Origin: Deltaproteobacteria bacterium
GTDB lineage: Bacteria; Myxococcota_A; Polyangia; JACPQR01
Reading direction: 5' to 3'
Assembly (NCBI GenBank): GCA_016190375.1
Contig: JACPQR010000100.1
Coordinates: 1-64,000 of the forward strand
DNA: 64,000 nucleotides
Below, piece by piece: positions 16,753 to 25,000 of this stretch; positions within the stretch are counted from its first letter, which is position 1; every line of letters starts with the position of its first letter. Below the pieces are notes generated by a model, which was given only the letters and a program-made list of their open reading frames with translations, was not told the DNA's origin and made no database searches. A program made the translations under genes and the position numbers.

Positions 16753-17549
16753 AAGAACAGATGTAGCATGAGCGCGACGTTGGGGTCGAAGATCACGCCG
16801 AAGGCCGAGGAGGACTCGGTGATGTCGTCGCCTTCCTGCTCCTCCCAGACCTGCGTGTAGCTGGCGAAGGGGTTCGTGGCCGTCAGGCTCACCGCCACGT
16901 GCTGGCCGAACCAGTACTCGACGGCCAGACCCCAGATGATCGAGATGGTGTTGGTCTCCGTGTCGTCATCGGCGCCGTCGGGATCCGTCCAGACCGTCTC
17001 GACCTTCCCGCCCGCGACCAGGACGAAATCGACGGGACCGTGGCCCTTGACCGGGATCCGGAAGTTGGCGCCCACGCCGAGCTGGGTCGTGCTGTCCTCC
17101 TGCGTGTCCTCGTCGCCGAACTCGAACGACGTGCTGCTGAAGGCCGCGGTCACGAAGGGCTCGATGGTGAAGCCCGATCGCAGGCGAAAACGAACGCTGG
17201 TCGTGTCGAGTAGCTGAAGATCGGACGGCAGGTCGTAACCGAAACCGACGCCGATGGAGAAGGTCTCGGGCCGCTCGCGGGCCGGGCCCGGATCCGGCGG
17301 CGCCGTCTCGTCCGGCCCCGCCGGAGGCTGGGGAACGGGCGGCGCGACAGGCGCGATCGGCGGAGACGGTGCGACGGACTGGGGAGGCTGCTCTGGGGCA
17401 GTCGGCTGCACCGGCGCCGGCGCCGCCTCCCATGACGGCGGGGTCGCCGGCGGCGGTTGCTCGGGCGGCTGCCCGAACGGTTGCGCCGACGCAGTCGCAG
17501 GCACGAGCATTCCGATCACGACCGCCCAGGAGCGCAAGGCCCTCACCAT
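16749..17549 (-). CDS. Putative outer-membrane barrel with Pro-rich N-terminal linker
   Basis: 266 residues. The start at 17549 is preceded by a strong GGGAGG site at a 6-base spacing. The signal peptide ends in TASAQ. A linker of about 80 residues rich in Pro, Ala and Gln (PPEQPPPATPPS and similar) leads to a domain of about 170 residues with alternating strands (FSIGVGFGYDLP, PFVTAAFSSTSFEFG, VDFVLVAGGKVETVW, LMLHLFL) that looks like an eight-stranded barrel with a hydrophobic C-terminal end. I do not recognise a named family. It is cotranscribed with the upstream small lipoprotein, whose stop lies one base before this start. Confidence 0.7.
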   Translation of the reverse strand: MVRALRSWAVVIGMLVPATASAQPFGQPPEQPPPATPPSWEAAPAPVQPTAPEQPPQSVAPSPPIAPVAPPVPQPPAGPDETAPPDPGPARERPETFSIGVGFGYDLPSDLQLLDTTSVRFRLRSGFTIEPFVTAAFSSTSFEFGDEDTQEDSTTQLGVGANFRIPVKGHGPVDFVLVAGGKVETVWTDPDGADDDTETNTISIIWGLAVEYWFGQHVAVSLTATNPFASYTQVWEEQEGDDITESSSAFGVIFDPNVALMLHLFL

Positions 17550-17550
17550 T

Positions 17551-17865
17551 TCATTCCTCCCACTCGTCTGCTGCGCCTCCACCCGGGCCATCGCCTTCTT
17601 CGTCAGGGGGGAAGCAGGAATCGCCGCAGTCGTCGACCTCGGCGCACGAGGCCTCCAGGATGCAATCGACGCAGGCCGGCGGCCACTCGAAGCCGATCGA
17701 GAGCTCCTCGAGGCACTCGTCCATGCACTCGTCCGTCTGCGCCGGCACGCCGGGCGAGCACTCGCACACCCTCTCGCAAGCCTCTACCGACACGCCGTTC
17801 GAGCCGCCCGGGCAACCCGCGAGCGACACCACCGCCAGCCCCACTCCCAACCCCACCATCCGCAC
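17551..17865 (-). CDS. Small Cys-rich lipoprotein
   Basis: 104 residues. The signal ends in a lipobox (VVSLAGC). The mature part carries about ten Cys in a compact pattern (CERVCECSPG, ECMDECLEEL, CVDCILEASCAEVDDCGDSC), suggesting disulfide-linked helices, and ends in an acidic Gly-rich tail. Such small Cys-rich lipoproteins of unknown role are common in Myxococcota. It heads a two-gene operon with the Pro-rich barrel protein. Confidence 0.75.
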   Translation of the reverse strand: MRMVGLGVGLAVVSLAGCPGGSNGVSVEACERVCECSPGVPAQTDECMDECLEELSIGFEWPPACVDCILEASCAEVDDCGDSCFPPDEEGDGPGGGAADEWEE

Positions 17866-17976
17866 GATCCGACCCTAGGCGCAGCCCGTTCGAGGCGGCA
17901 ACTTTTCGGCGGCCGAGCCGCTTGCACCGGTCGTCAGGGGCCGCGTAGACTGCCGCGCGTCGTCAAGGAGGAACTC

Positions 17977-19251
17977 ATGAACAAGGTCGCAATCGTGGGC
18001 GCCGGCATCACGGAATGCCGCGGTCGCTGGGTCGAGGCCACGTACTGGGAGCTCTTCCAGCAGGCCACGCGGCGCACGCTCGAGGACGCGAAGATGACGG
18101 CGGACGAGGTCGACTCCGTCGTCTACGGGATCTACAACGACATCTTCGAGCACCAGGCCATCCCGGAGAGCACGCTGACCGGGCTCATCGGGATGGCGAA
18201 CAAGCCCGGCGTGCGGATCACGACGGGCGGCGCCACGGGGCTCTACGCGATGCGGGCCGCGATCCAGGAGGTCGCCGCGGGCATGGCGGACTGCGTCCTC
18301 TGCATCGGCGGCGAGAAGGCGACCGACTGCTTCGACCCGCAGTCGAGGACCGCGACTCCGATGGTCATCGACACGATCGCCAAGTCATGGGACCCGTTCT
18401 TCGAGTACCCGCTCGGCGCGACGGCGAGCGACTCGTACATGCAGCTCTGCATGGGCTACGACGACGAGTACCCCGGCGACATCGGCGACAGCCTGGTGCG
18501 CGCCAAGATCATCGAGATGCTCTGCCGCCAGGGCAACAAGAACCCCTTCGGACAGCGCCGCGATGAGAAGGTCACCGCGGAGCAGGTGCTGGCGTCGCGG
18601 TGGATCATCGCGCCCTTCCTCAGGCTCCTCGAGGCCTGCATGTACACCGAGGGCGCGGCGGGCGTCCTGTTCGCGAGCGAGAAGAAGGCACGAGAGATCT
18701 CGGAGAGGACCGGCGTTCCCCCGATCTGGGTCAAGGGCGTCGGCGCGGCCAACGAGTCGTACTCGCCGGGACGGGGCGGCAACTACAAGCCGCTCAGCCG
18801 GATCGTGTCGGACCACCTGGCCGCCGAGCGCGCCTACGCCATGGCCGGCGTTCGCCCGTCGGACATCCAGCTCGTCGAGCTGCACGACGCGTTCGTGGCC
18901 CAGCTCATGATCACCATGGGCGAGATGGGCTTCGTCCCGCTCGGCCGCACCCGCAACCTCGTCGATGAGGGCGTGATGGCCGACATCCGCGAGCTGCGCG
19001 ACGATCAGCCGCCGCCGCGAGGCAAGGTCCTCATCAACCCGTCGGGTGGCCTCATCTTCGGCGGCCACTTCGTGGGCGGGTCCAACATGTTCTCGATGTG
19101 GTCGGCTCGTCGCGAGATGGTCCGCAGGCAGATCCCTCTCGCGCTCATCCACGGGACGGGCGCGATCAACGCCGTCTACGGCGGCGCCATCGTGATCGAG
19201 CTGGGGGACGACCCCGGGAAGTCCCCGACGGGGGATGGAGGTGCGCAATGA
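17977..19251 (+). CDS. Thiolase-like protein without the usual nucleophile
   Basis: 424 residues with a strong AAGGAGG site before the ATG. It is an SCP2-type thiolase fold: VAIVGAGITE start, the segment TTGGATGLYAMRAA near residue 85, a C-terminal VELHDAF near 300, and NPSGGLIFGGHFVGG near 355-365. In thiolases the loop near residue 85 reads C-x-S/T-G with the nucleophilic Cys; here no Cys is present in that loop. Thiolase-like aldolases of the Ltp2 type also lack this Cys and act with a DUF35 partner, cleaving side chains from acyl-CoA adducts. The next gene is a DUF35 protein with ATGA overlap. A retro-aldolase rather than thiolase role is therefore likely. Confidence 0.82.
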   Translation: MNKVAIVGAGITECRGRWVEATYWELFQQATRRTLEDAKMTADEVDSVVYGIYNDIFEHQAIPESTLTGLIGMANKPGVRITTGGATGLYAMRAAIQEVAAGMADCVLCIGGEKATDCFDPQSRTATPMVIDTIAKSWDPFFEYPLGATASDSYMQLCMGYDDEYPGDIGDSLVRAKIIEMLCRQGNKNPFGQRRDEKVTAEQVLASRWIIAPFLRLLEACMYTEGAAGVLFASEKKAREISERTGVPPIWVKGVGAANESYSPGRGGNYKPLSRIVSDHLAAERAYAMAGVRPSDIQLVELHDAFVAQLMITMGEMGFVPLGRTRNLVDEGVMADIRELRDDQPPPRGKVLINPSGGLIFGGHFVGGSNMFSMWSARREMVRRQIPLALIHGTGAINAVYGGAIVIELGDDPGKSPTGDGGAQ

Positions 19252-20252
19252 GCAGCGAGCGTGAGTCGATCCTGTCGAACGTCTGGAACCTCCCTCGTGA
19301 GGTCAGCGAGGTCGCCGGCAAGGATCCAGGGACCTGGCTCCAGTTCAACACCCACATGGTGACGTTCTACCAGCAGACCTACGGGGAGCTGTCGCGCTTC
19401 TTCCTGGCGCTCAAGAGCTGCCGCCTGATCGGCAGCCACTGCAAGAAGTGCCAGCAGGTGATGGTGCCCGCGGCCACCTGGCACTGCCCCAACTGCAACT
19501 TCGCCGAGATGGAGGAGATCGAGCTTCCCCATCGCGGAGTCCTGGCGGCGAGGGCGCCGATCACGATCTTCCCGTCGGCGTCCTTCATCGACGAGGCGCC
19601 GTTCTGCCGCGGCTACGTCGACGTCGCCACCGACGCGCCGATCGCCTCCTTCCTTCCGTCGAGGCTCATGACGACGACGGGGCTGCCGCGACCCGGCATC
19701 TTCGTCAAGGGTACGGAGCTCAAGCTCGTCTTCGAGGACCAGAGGATGGGGCGGATCCGCGACATCTTCTGGGTCCCCGTCAAGGAGCTGCCCAGCCACC
19801 TCGTGGACAAGAAGCCGCTCTTCGCGTCCGACCTGAACTTCTCGAGCCCTCCGATGCCCGCGATCGCCCGCGATCCGGCCCTCGAAGGCGCCCTGCGAAA
19901 GGCCATCGAAGCGATGCGGAGCATGGCCGAGCAGATCCCCAGGAGCCCCAGGGCGCAGAAAGACCTCGCCGGCCGGACGCACACGATCAGCGTCAGGACC
20001 GCCGGAGGGGAGCTCACGCTGATCGTCGCGGGCTCCGGCCTCCGGATCGAAGACGAGCCCGCCAAGAGCCCGGACTTCGCCATGGCCACCAGGGACCCGG
20101 CGGTCTTCACCCGCTGGGTCGGCGACGGGTCCCTGACCGACGCCGCCGTCGAGGGCACGCTCTGGCTTCCCCACCGCGCCGCCTTCGCGGTCCTGCCCAT
20201 CCTCGATCGACTCCCACGGTCGATTCGCCGCGACGTCCGGGACCGCAAGTAG
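19248..20252 (+). CDS. DUF35 zinc-ribbon/OB-fold protein fused to SCP2 domain
   Basis: 334 residues. An N-terminal helix of about 55 residues leads to a zinc ribbon (CKKC near 65, CPNC near 80) and an OB-fold (RGYVDVATDAPIASFL, KLVFEDQR), the DUF35 arrangement. After residue 230 comes a domain of about 100 residues resembling an SCP2 sterol/lipid-binding module (ISVRTAGGELTLIVAGSGLR, FAMATRDPAVFTRWVGDGS). DUF35 proteins bind CoA ends and pair with thiolase-like enzymes. The fused SCP2 domain would hold the lipid part. It overlaps the thiolase-like gene by 4 bases, so the two are surely partners. Confidence 0.8.
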   Translation: MSSERESILSNVWNLPREVSEVAGKDPGTWLQFNTHMVTFYQQTYGELSRFFLALKSCRLIGSHCKKCQQVMVPAATWHCPNCNFAEMEEIELPHRGVLAARAPITIFPSASFIDEAPFCRGYVDVATDAPIASFLPSRLMTTTGLPRPGIFVKGTELKLVFEDQRMGRIRDIFWVPVKELPSHLVDKKPLFASDLNFSSPPMPAIARDPALEGALRKAIEAMRSMAEQIPRSPRAQKDLAGRTHTISVRTAGGELTLIVAGSGLRIEDEPAKSPDFAMATRDPAVFTRWVGDGSLTDAAVEGTLWLPHRAAFAVLPILDRLPRSIRRDVRDRK

Positions 20253-20678
20253 CTACGCCCTGCGGACCCGGAAGATCGCCCGGGCTCTCGCGACGAGACG
20301 CCCCTCCGACTCCAGCGAGCAATCGAGGAACGCGAGCGTCCGGCCGAGCCGCGCGACGGCGGCCTCGGCCACGACGTCGGACCCGCCCACTGGCTCGAGG
20401 AACTGAGTCGTCATCTCGACCGTCGACCAGGCGTCGCCCTCCCGGAGCGCCGTCCCGAGCGCGACTCCCATCGCGGAGTCCGCGAGCGACATCAGGGCTC
20501 CGCCGTGGACGCCTCCCTGGCTCTGCCGCAGCTCCGCGCGATTGGACAGGGTCAGCCTGGACGTGCCGGGCCGCTCGGTCTCGACCCGGATGCCCAACAG
20601 GTCGTAGAAGGGCGCGGCCTGAAAGGCGGCGCGCACCGTGGCGCAGCGAGCTCGTTCGTCGTCGGTCGGTCCGCTCAC
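20253..20678 (-). CDS. PaaI-type hotdog thioesterase
   Basis: 141 residues. Hotdog-fold thioesterase that hydrolyses aromatic or fatty acyl-CoA. Visible motif: GVHGGALMSLADSAMGVAL with the active-site HGG, then TTQFLEPV and LGRTLAFLDCSLE. GTG at 20678 is the preferred start; a TTG five codons upstream is possible. Its stop directly abuts the stop of the convergent DUF35-SCP2 gene (TAGCTA). Its position next to acyl-CoA enzymes suggests it releases CoA in the same pathway, which is inference. Confidence 0.85.
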   Translation of the reverse strand: MSGPTDDERARCATVRAAFQAAPFYDLLGIRVETERPGTSRLTLSNRAELRQSQGGVHGGALMSLADSAMGVALGTALREGDAWSTVEMTTQFLEPVGGSDVVAEAAVARLGRTLAFLDCSLESEGRLVARARAIFRVRRA

Positions 20679-20696
20679 GTCCCGAGGATACAAGGT

Positions 20697-21227
20697 TCAG
20701 TCGCCCGCGCAGGTCGTGGCGCACCGGTCGTCATCCGGACAGACCGTGTGGATCTCGACCTCGTCCTCGACCGAGCGGCCGAGGGAGTCGCGAACCGTGA
20801 CGCTCACGCGGTAGTCCTTGTCATCGGCGCCGATTCCCTGCGGGCTCGGACACAGGATCATCGTCACCGGCTCGGCCGTCTGCCAGTATCCATCCTCGCG
20901 CGAGTCGACCATGAGGATGGTCGTCGTGAACTGATTGGCGAGCGCCCCGTCGAGGTCGTCCCGGAAGCCCTGGATGACGAAGACCAGCCCGTCGGGGTCG
21001 AGGCCTCGCACCCGAGCGGCGAACCAGAAGTGGTAGCCGCCCTGCGGCCCTCCGACGAGATGCGCCGTGCCGCCCTCCTCGAAGGCCTGAAAACCGACAC
21101 CTTCGGCGTCGCCCTCCCCGATGATCACGTCGGGCTCGCCGCCGCTTCCTCCGTCGGTGGGGCCGTCGTCGTCCCAGCACCCGGCCGCGGCGATGATGAG
21201 CAACAGGACGAGGAAGCCTCGAGCCAT
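20697..21227 (-). CDS. Lipoprotein of unknown function
   Basis: 176 residues starting at MARGFLVLLLIIAAAGC (lipobox Cys at 17). The mature protein is strand-rich with Asp/Gly stretches and four Cys near the end (TVCPDDDRCATTCAGD). Phrases such as DYRVSVTVRDSLGRSVEDEVEIHTV suggest an Ig- or PKD-like fold. The longer upstream frame lacks coding character. It diverges from the sigma-54 activator. No function can be assigned. Confidence 0.7.
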   Translation of the reverse strand: MARGFLVLLLIIAAAGCWDDDGPTDGGSGGEPDVIIGEGDAEGVGFQAFEEGGTAHLVGGPQGGYHFWFAARVRGLDPDGLVFVIQGFRDDLDGALANQFTTTILMVDSREDGYWQTAEPVTMILCPSPQGIGADDKDYRVSVTVRDSLGRSVEDEVEIHTVCPDDDRCATTCAGD

Positions 21228-21532
21228 CGGGACGAGATGGTAGCAAGCGATGGGCCACGCGTCCTGGGCCAGCGTGTGCCGGTGAGCCCGAGAGCCACTT
21301 CGCTGGCAGATCAACCCGCCGGTCGCGATCGACCGTGCACCACCACGCCGGCTCAAAGCGAAGGAATCGCATCGGGATCGGCCCCGGCCCCCTGGCACAT
21401 GGACTGCAACGACCCCGACCGGTGTCTCACGGCCCTCCCACAGCCGAAGCAACTCGACTTGCGGACGACGCTCCGGATGATCTCCCGGTCGAGCAGTCCC
21501 GCGTCGTGCGAGTGGCACAGGTCCGTCCAGAC
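21228..21532. other. Divergent intergenic region
   Basis: This 305-base stretch lies between the lipoprotein gene and the sigma-54 activator. Open frames cross it, but they are Arg/His/Pro-rich and show no domain. I see no clear -24/-12 or sigma-70 promoter. It must hold the promoters of both flanking genes. Confidence 0.4.
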
Positions 21533-22507
21533 ATGGACCGCGGGGGGATCGCCAGGTTCGGAAAGCTAGCCAGCCGTTCGCCTGCCATGAGCGAGGCGTT
21601 CCGCTTGCTCGGCGCAGCGACGCAGACGGACAGCTCGGTCTTGCTGTGCGGCGAGAGCGGTACCGGCAAGGAGCTAGCGGCCCGAGCCATCCACGACGGC
21701 GGCCCCAGGTACAGGGGACCGTTCGTCGCGCTGAACTGCGCCGCGGTCCCGATGACGCTCTTCGAGAGCGAGCTGTTCGGATACACGAGGGGCGCCTTCT
21801 CGGGCGCGGTGGGCAATCGAAAGGGCTACTTCCAGCTCGCAGACCAGGGAACCCTGCTCCTCGACGAGGTCGGCGAGCTAGAGCCCGAGTGCCAGGCGAA
21901 GCTCCTGCGCGTCCTCGAGGCGGGCGAGGTGCGTCCCGTCGGCGCCGAGTCCGTCGTTCGCTTCGACGTGAGGGTGATCGCCGCCACCAATCGTGACCTT
22001 CACGCGGCAGTCCGCGCGGGTCGCTTCCGCTCCGACCTCTTCTACCGGCTCGGCGTGATCGAGGTCAGGATCGCCCCGTTGCGCGAGCGTCCCGAGGACG
22101 TCTCCGTGATCGTGCGAGAGCTGATCGGCAAGCGTCCGGTCCGGATCTCGGGCGAGGCGATGGCGCTGCTCGAGCGCTATCCCTGGCCGGGCAACGGTCG
22201 CGAGCTCGCCAACGAGATCGAGCGCGCCATCGTGCTCGGCGGCGGTGAGATCGACACGCAGGTCCTGTCCGCCGCCGTGCGGACTGGCGAGCCCGGCCGC
22301 GGCCCGAGGCTCCTGCGCCCCGGAGCGCCGGTGCTGGTCTCGCAGGGCGGCAGCGAGAAGCTCTCGGACCTGCTCGGCGAGGCCGAGAAGGCCATCATCG
22401 CCAGCGCGCTGCAAGCCTCGGGCGGCAGCCGCGCGGCGGCGGCGCATCGGCTGGGGATCGGCCGCACCAAGCTCTACAAGAAGATGGCGCTGTACGGCAT
22501 CCGGTAG
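21533..22507 (+). CDS. Sigma-54-dependent activator lacking a sensor domain
   Basis: 324 residues, essentially only the central AAA+ domain and a C-terminal helix-turn-helix. Walker A GESGTGKE is near residue 39, the sigma-54 contact loop reads GAFSGA near 86 (usually GAFTGA), and Walker B LLLDEV is near 109. FRSDLFYRLGVIEVRIAPLRER and WPGNGRELANEIERA follow. The HTH is a Fis-type end (SRAAAAHRLGIGRTKLYKKM). The ATG at 21533 sits immediately before the usual start of the AAA+ domain. No receiver, GAF, PAS or FHA domain precedes it, so control may be through expression or a partner protein. Confidence 0.88.
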   Translation: MDRGGIARFGKLASRSPAMSEAFRLLGAATQTDSSVLLCGESGTGKELAARAIHDGGPRYRGPFVALNCAAVPMTLFESELFGYTRGAFSGAVGNRKGYFQLADQGTLLLDEVGELEPECQAKLLRVLEAGEVRPVGAESVVRFDVRVIAATNRDLHAAVRAGRFRSDLFYRLGVIEVRIAPLRERPEDVSVIVRELIGKRPVRISGEAMALLERYPWPGNGRELANEIERAIVLGGGEIDTQVLSAAVRTGEPGRGPRLLRPGAPVLVSQGGSEKLSDLLGEAEKAIIASALQASGGSRAAAAHRLGIGRTKLYKKMALYGIR

Positions 22508-22555
22508 CGGCGGCACTCGTGCTATTGGTCGGGGCCCCACGATGGAGGGCACACG

Positions 22556-23170
22556 ATGACGCATCGTACGAGCCTGGCACTCGGCGCCTTTCCGGCGCTC
22601 TTCCTGCTCGCGGTCGGGCCGCTCGGGAGCTGCACCCAGAGCCGGGGAGGAGGCGGCGGGGACGATGACGACGACGACGCTGCGGACGGCGACTCCGACT
22701 CGGACGCCGACGGCGCCGATTGCACGGGCGTCTGCATGGACAAGGCCGAGGAGTGCGGCGCGCCCGCCGGGGAGGCTGCCTCCGGTTGCGCGGAGCTGTG
22801 CGCCACCGGCCCGACGTCCTCTCAGCTCGACTGCCTGGACACGACGAGCTGTGAGGATCTGGCCGAGGCCGCGGCGCGCGGCGAATCGGTCTGCGGCCTC
22901 GACGGAGGCGAGGGCGAGGGTGAAGGCGAAGGCGAAGGCGAGGGCGAGGGCGAAGGCGAAGGCGAAGGCGAAGGCGAGTGCGGCATTCCCGGCGACGACT
23001 GCAGCGAGGACGCGCCCTGCTGCTTCGAGGACGATGCGATGGGCGCCTGCTTCAACGGCGAATGCTGCTGGATCGGCGACAGCGACTGCACCAGCGATCC
23101 CTACGGCTGCTGCGAAGGCTACGCCTGCAAGACGACGGAGGGCGAAGCTTCCACGTGCGTCGAGCTCTGA
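22556..23170 (+). CDS. Cys-rich lipoprotein with Gly-Glu repeat
   Basis: 204 residues. The signal ends in a lipobox (VGPLGSC). The mature start is Gly/Asp-rich (GGGGGDDDDDD, then DGDSDSDADG). A Cys-rich helical module (CTGVCMDKAEECG ... CAELC) is followed by about 12 Gly-Glu dipeptides and a second Cys-rich module (CGIPGDDCSEDAPCCFEDD ... CCEGYACKT). The GE repeat probably forms an extended acidic linker. Such repeats are common in myxobacterial surface lipoproteins; function unknown. The start lies 48 bases after the sigma-54 activator. Confidence 0.8.
   Translation: MTHRTSLALGAFPALFLLAVGPLGSCTQSRGGGGGDDDDDDAADGDSDSDADGADCTGVCMDKAEECGAPAGEAASGCAELCATGPTSSQLDCLDTTSCEDLAEAAARGESVCGLDGGEGEGEGEGEGEGEGEGEGEGEGECGIPGDDCSEDAPCCFEDDAMGACFNGECCWIGDSDCTSDPYGCCEGYACKTTEGEASTCVEL
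22905..22977 (+). repeat. In-frame GARGGY hexamer repeat
   Basis: About 12 tandem hexamers of the form GA(A/G)GG(C/T) encode the Gly-Glu linker of the lipoprotein. Near-perfect units make copy-number change by slippage likely. Confidence 0.8.
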
Positions 23171-23269
23171 AGCTCGAAAGAGCGGCGAGGGCGTCCCCAA
23201 GGCGGCGTGACTCGCCGGGCAAGCGGGGGTGCTGACAGGAACGCGGCGGACTGGTGTAATCGGCCCGCG

Positions 23270-25000
23270 ATGATGAGCGAGAACCGCGGGGTCGCGCTCC
23301 TGTTCCTCGCCGCGGCTGCAGCCTGCGGCGGCGGCGGGGACGACGCAGACCAGGAAGACGCCGGCGACGACGCCGATTCCTCCACGCCGGACAGCGGCGA
23401 GCCCGACGGCGCGGGCCCCGACGCCGGCGCGCCACCGGGAACCGACGTGTCCGGGTTCGCCTTCGGGATCGAGTACGTCGAGTACTTCCCGGCGCTCCAG
23501 GAGCTCGGCCAGCGGGTCGCCGACGCCTACGACGACTTCGGTGGCGGCGCGGCCAAGAACACCTACCTGTCCTGGGGGACGGTCGAGCCCGGCCCGCCCG
23601 AGGGCGAGGTCCACGACTACCGCTGGACCGTCCCCGACGGTCTCGTCGAGCTCTGGCAGTCGAAGGGCTTCTCCACGATCACCTTCGTTCTCGGTGCCGC
23701 CGGCTCGAACCGCGCGGCCGCTTTCTGGGGCGTCGAGTCGTTCCCGTCGGAAGACTGCGACGCCAACGCCGGGGCCTCGCGGTCTCCGCTCCCCGAGCAC
23801 CTCGAGGACTACCGCGACTTCGTGCGCGCCATCGTCGAGCGCTACGACGGCGATGGCGAGGACGACATGCCGGGGCTCGGCGCGCCGGTGCGTCGCTTCG
23901 AGATCGAGACCGAGGCGCAGCACCTGGGCTTCTGGCAGGGCGACGCGAACCCCGACGGCGAACCCTGTCCCGACTTCCCCGGCAGCGAGTGCTGCAGGAT
24001 CCTCCCCGACGGCGAGATGCCCGCGTACGCCGAGCTCCTGCGCGCCGCCCACTCGGCCGCCAGGGAGGCGAGCGAGGACGCGATCATCATCCTCGCGGGG
24101 TTGACGTTCGGGGACATGTTCGACGACTTTCCATCGGATGACGTGGTCGAAGAGAGGTCGTCGTCGATGAGCCTGATCGAGCGACAGGCGCACAACATCC
24201 AGTACCTGGTCTCGCTCGTCGACGCGTACGACGAGATCGAGCTCCATCTGCTCGACCACTACACGGGCCTGGTCGGCATCGCGGGCAACGTGCGCGGCGC
24301 TCTGGAGGAGCTCGGCGTGGACAAGCCCATCTGGATCGGCGACTCGATGAGCGCCGACGCCTTCTTCAAGAGCTTCGGGTTCGCGCTGCAGATCGAGGAG
24401 GCCCAGGAGCGAAACTGGCTCTATGAGGCCCTCACCGACGAGGGGCACACCGATCACGGACTCGTCGAGCCCTGGTACCGCGCGGAGCAGGCGAGGTACT
24501 CGGTCAAGACGGCTCTGGTCGCGATGGAGCTCGGCCTGGGCGGAGCGCACTACTACGGCGTGACGGACGTCCCGCTGTTCTGGGAGCGTGACTGGCAGTA
24601 CCAGGGGCTGGTCGATCTGGAGATGGGCTTCGGCACCATCGAGGGCGAGGGCACGCCTCGCCCCGTCTACGACGCGCTCCGCGCGCTCAGGACTGCGGTC
24701 GCGGACAAGCCGTTCCTGTCCCGGCTCGACCTCGGCGACGCCGACGTCTGGGCCTATCGGCTGCTTCCCGGCGATGGCGGTCCGGCCACGACCGTCCTGT
24801 GGCTCGAGTCGAGCTACGTGGCGCCGGCCGAGACGCCTCCGTCCGCCGACGTCGATCTCCCGGTCGGCTCGGCGTCGGCGTTCGTCCGCCCGATTCCGAC
24901 GGAGCGCGGGATCGAGCCACAGGGCGAACAGCTCGACGCGGAAGGCGGCGTCATCCACCTCGCGGTGACCCCGACCCCGATCTTCGTCGAGGAGCAATGA
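23270..25000 (+). CDS. Lipoprotein with glycosidase-like TIM barrel
   Basis: 576 residues. The signal (LLFLAAAAACGGG) ends in a lipobox and is followed by an Asp/Ser/Pro linker of about 40 residues. The main domain alternates strands and helices like a glycoside hydrolase barrel: NTYLSWGTVEPGPPEGEVHDY, FSTITFVLGAAGS, RFEIETEAQHLGFW with an acidic strand end, AIIILAGLTFGDMF, KPIWIGDSMSADAF, GLGGAHYYGV. A small strand-rich domain ends the protein. The family and substrate are not identified. The acyl-CoA dehydrogenase start overlaps its stop (ATGA), an odd pairing of a surface protein with a cytoplasmic enzyme. Confidence 0.65.
   Translation: MMSENRGVALLFLAAAAACGGGGDDADQEDAGDDADSSTPDSGEPDGAGPDAGAPPGTDVSGFAFGIEYVEYFPALQELGQRVADAYDDFGGGAAKNTYLSWGTVEPGPPEGEVHDYRWTVPDGLVELWQSKGFSTITFVLGAAGSNRAAAFWGVESFPSEDCDANAGASRSPLPEHLEDYRDFVRAIVERYDGDGEDDMPGLGAPVRRFEIETEAQHLGFWQGDANPDGEPCPDFPGSECCRILPDGEMPAYAELLRAAHSAAREASEDAIIILAGLTFGDMFDDFPSDDVVEERSSSMSLIERQAHNIQYLVSLVDAYDEIELHLLDHYTGLVGIAGNVRGALEELGVDKPIWIGDSMSADAFFKSFGFALQIEEAQERNWLYEALTDEGHTDHGLVEPWYRAEQARYSVKTALVAMELGLGGAHYYGVTDVPLFWERDWQYQGLVDLEMGFGTIEGEGTPRPVYDALRALRTAVADKPFLSRLDLGDADVWAYRLLPGDGGPATTVLWLESSYVAPAETPPSADVDLPVGSASAFVRPIPTERGIEPQGEQLDAEGGVIHLAVTPTPIFVEEQ

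Noticed and set aside
20505..21569. Long plus-strand frame across the thioesterase and lipoprotein genes.
   Set aside because: Antisense shadow; only the last part overlaps the activator upstream region and shows no domain.
22520..22540. GGCAC followed by TGCT before the lipoprotein gene, considered as a sigma-54 promoter.
   Set aside because: The spacing between GG and GC is too short for the -24/-12 rule.
22905..22977. Tandem hexamers considered as a CRISPR array.
   Set aside because: No spacers; the units are contiguous and encode Gly-Glu in frame.
21878..24997. A minus-strand frame of more than 1000 codons opposite the sigma-54 activator and lipoproteins.
   Set aside because: Composition is rich in Asp, Arg and His without domains; the plus strand carries recognisable genes.
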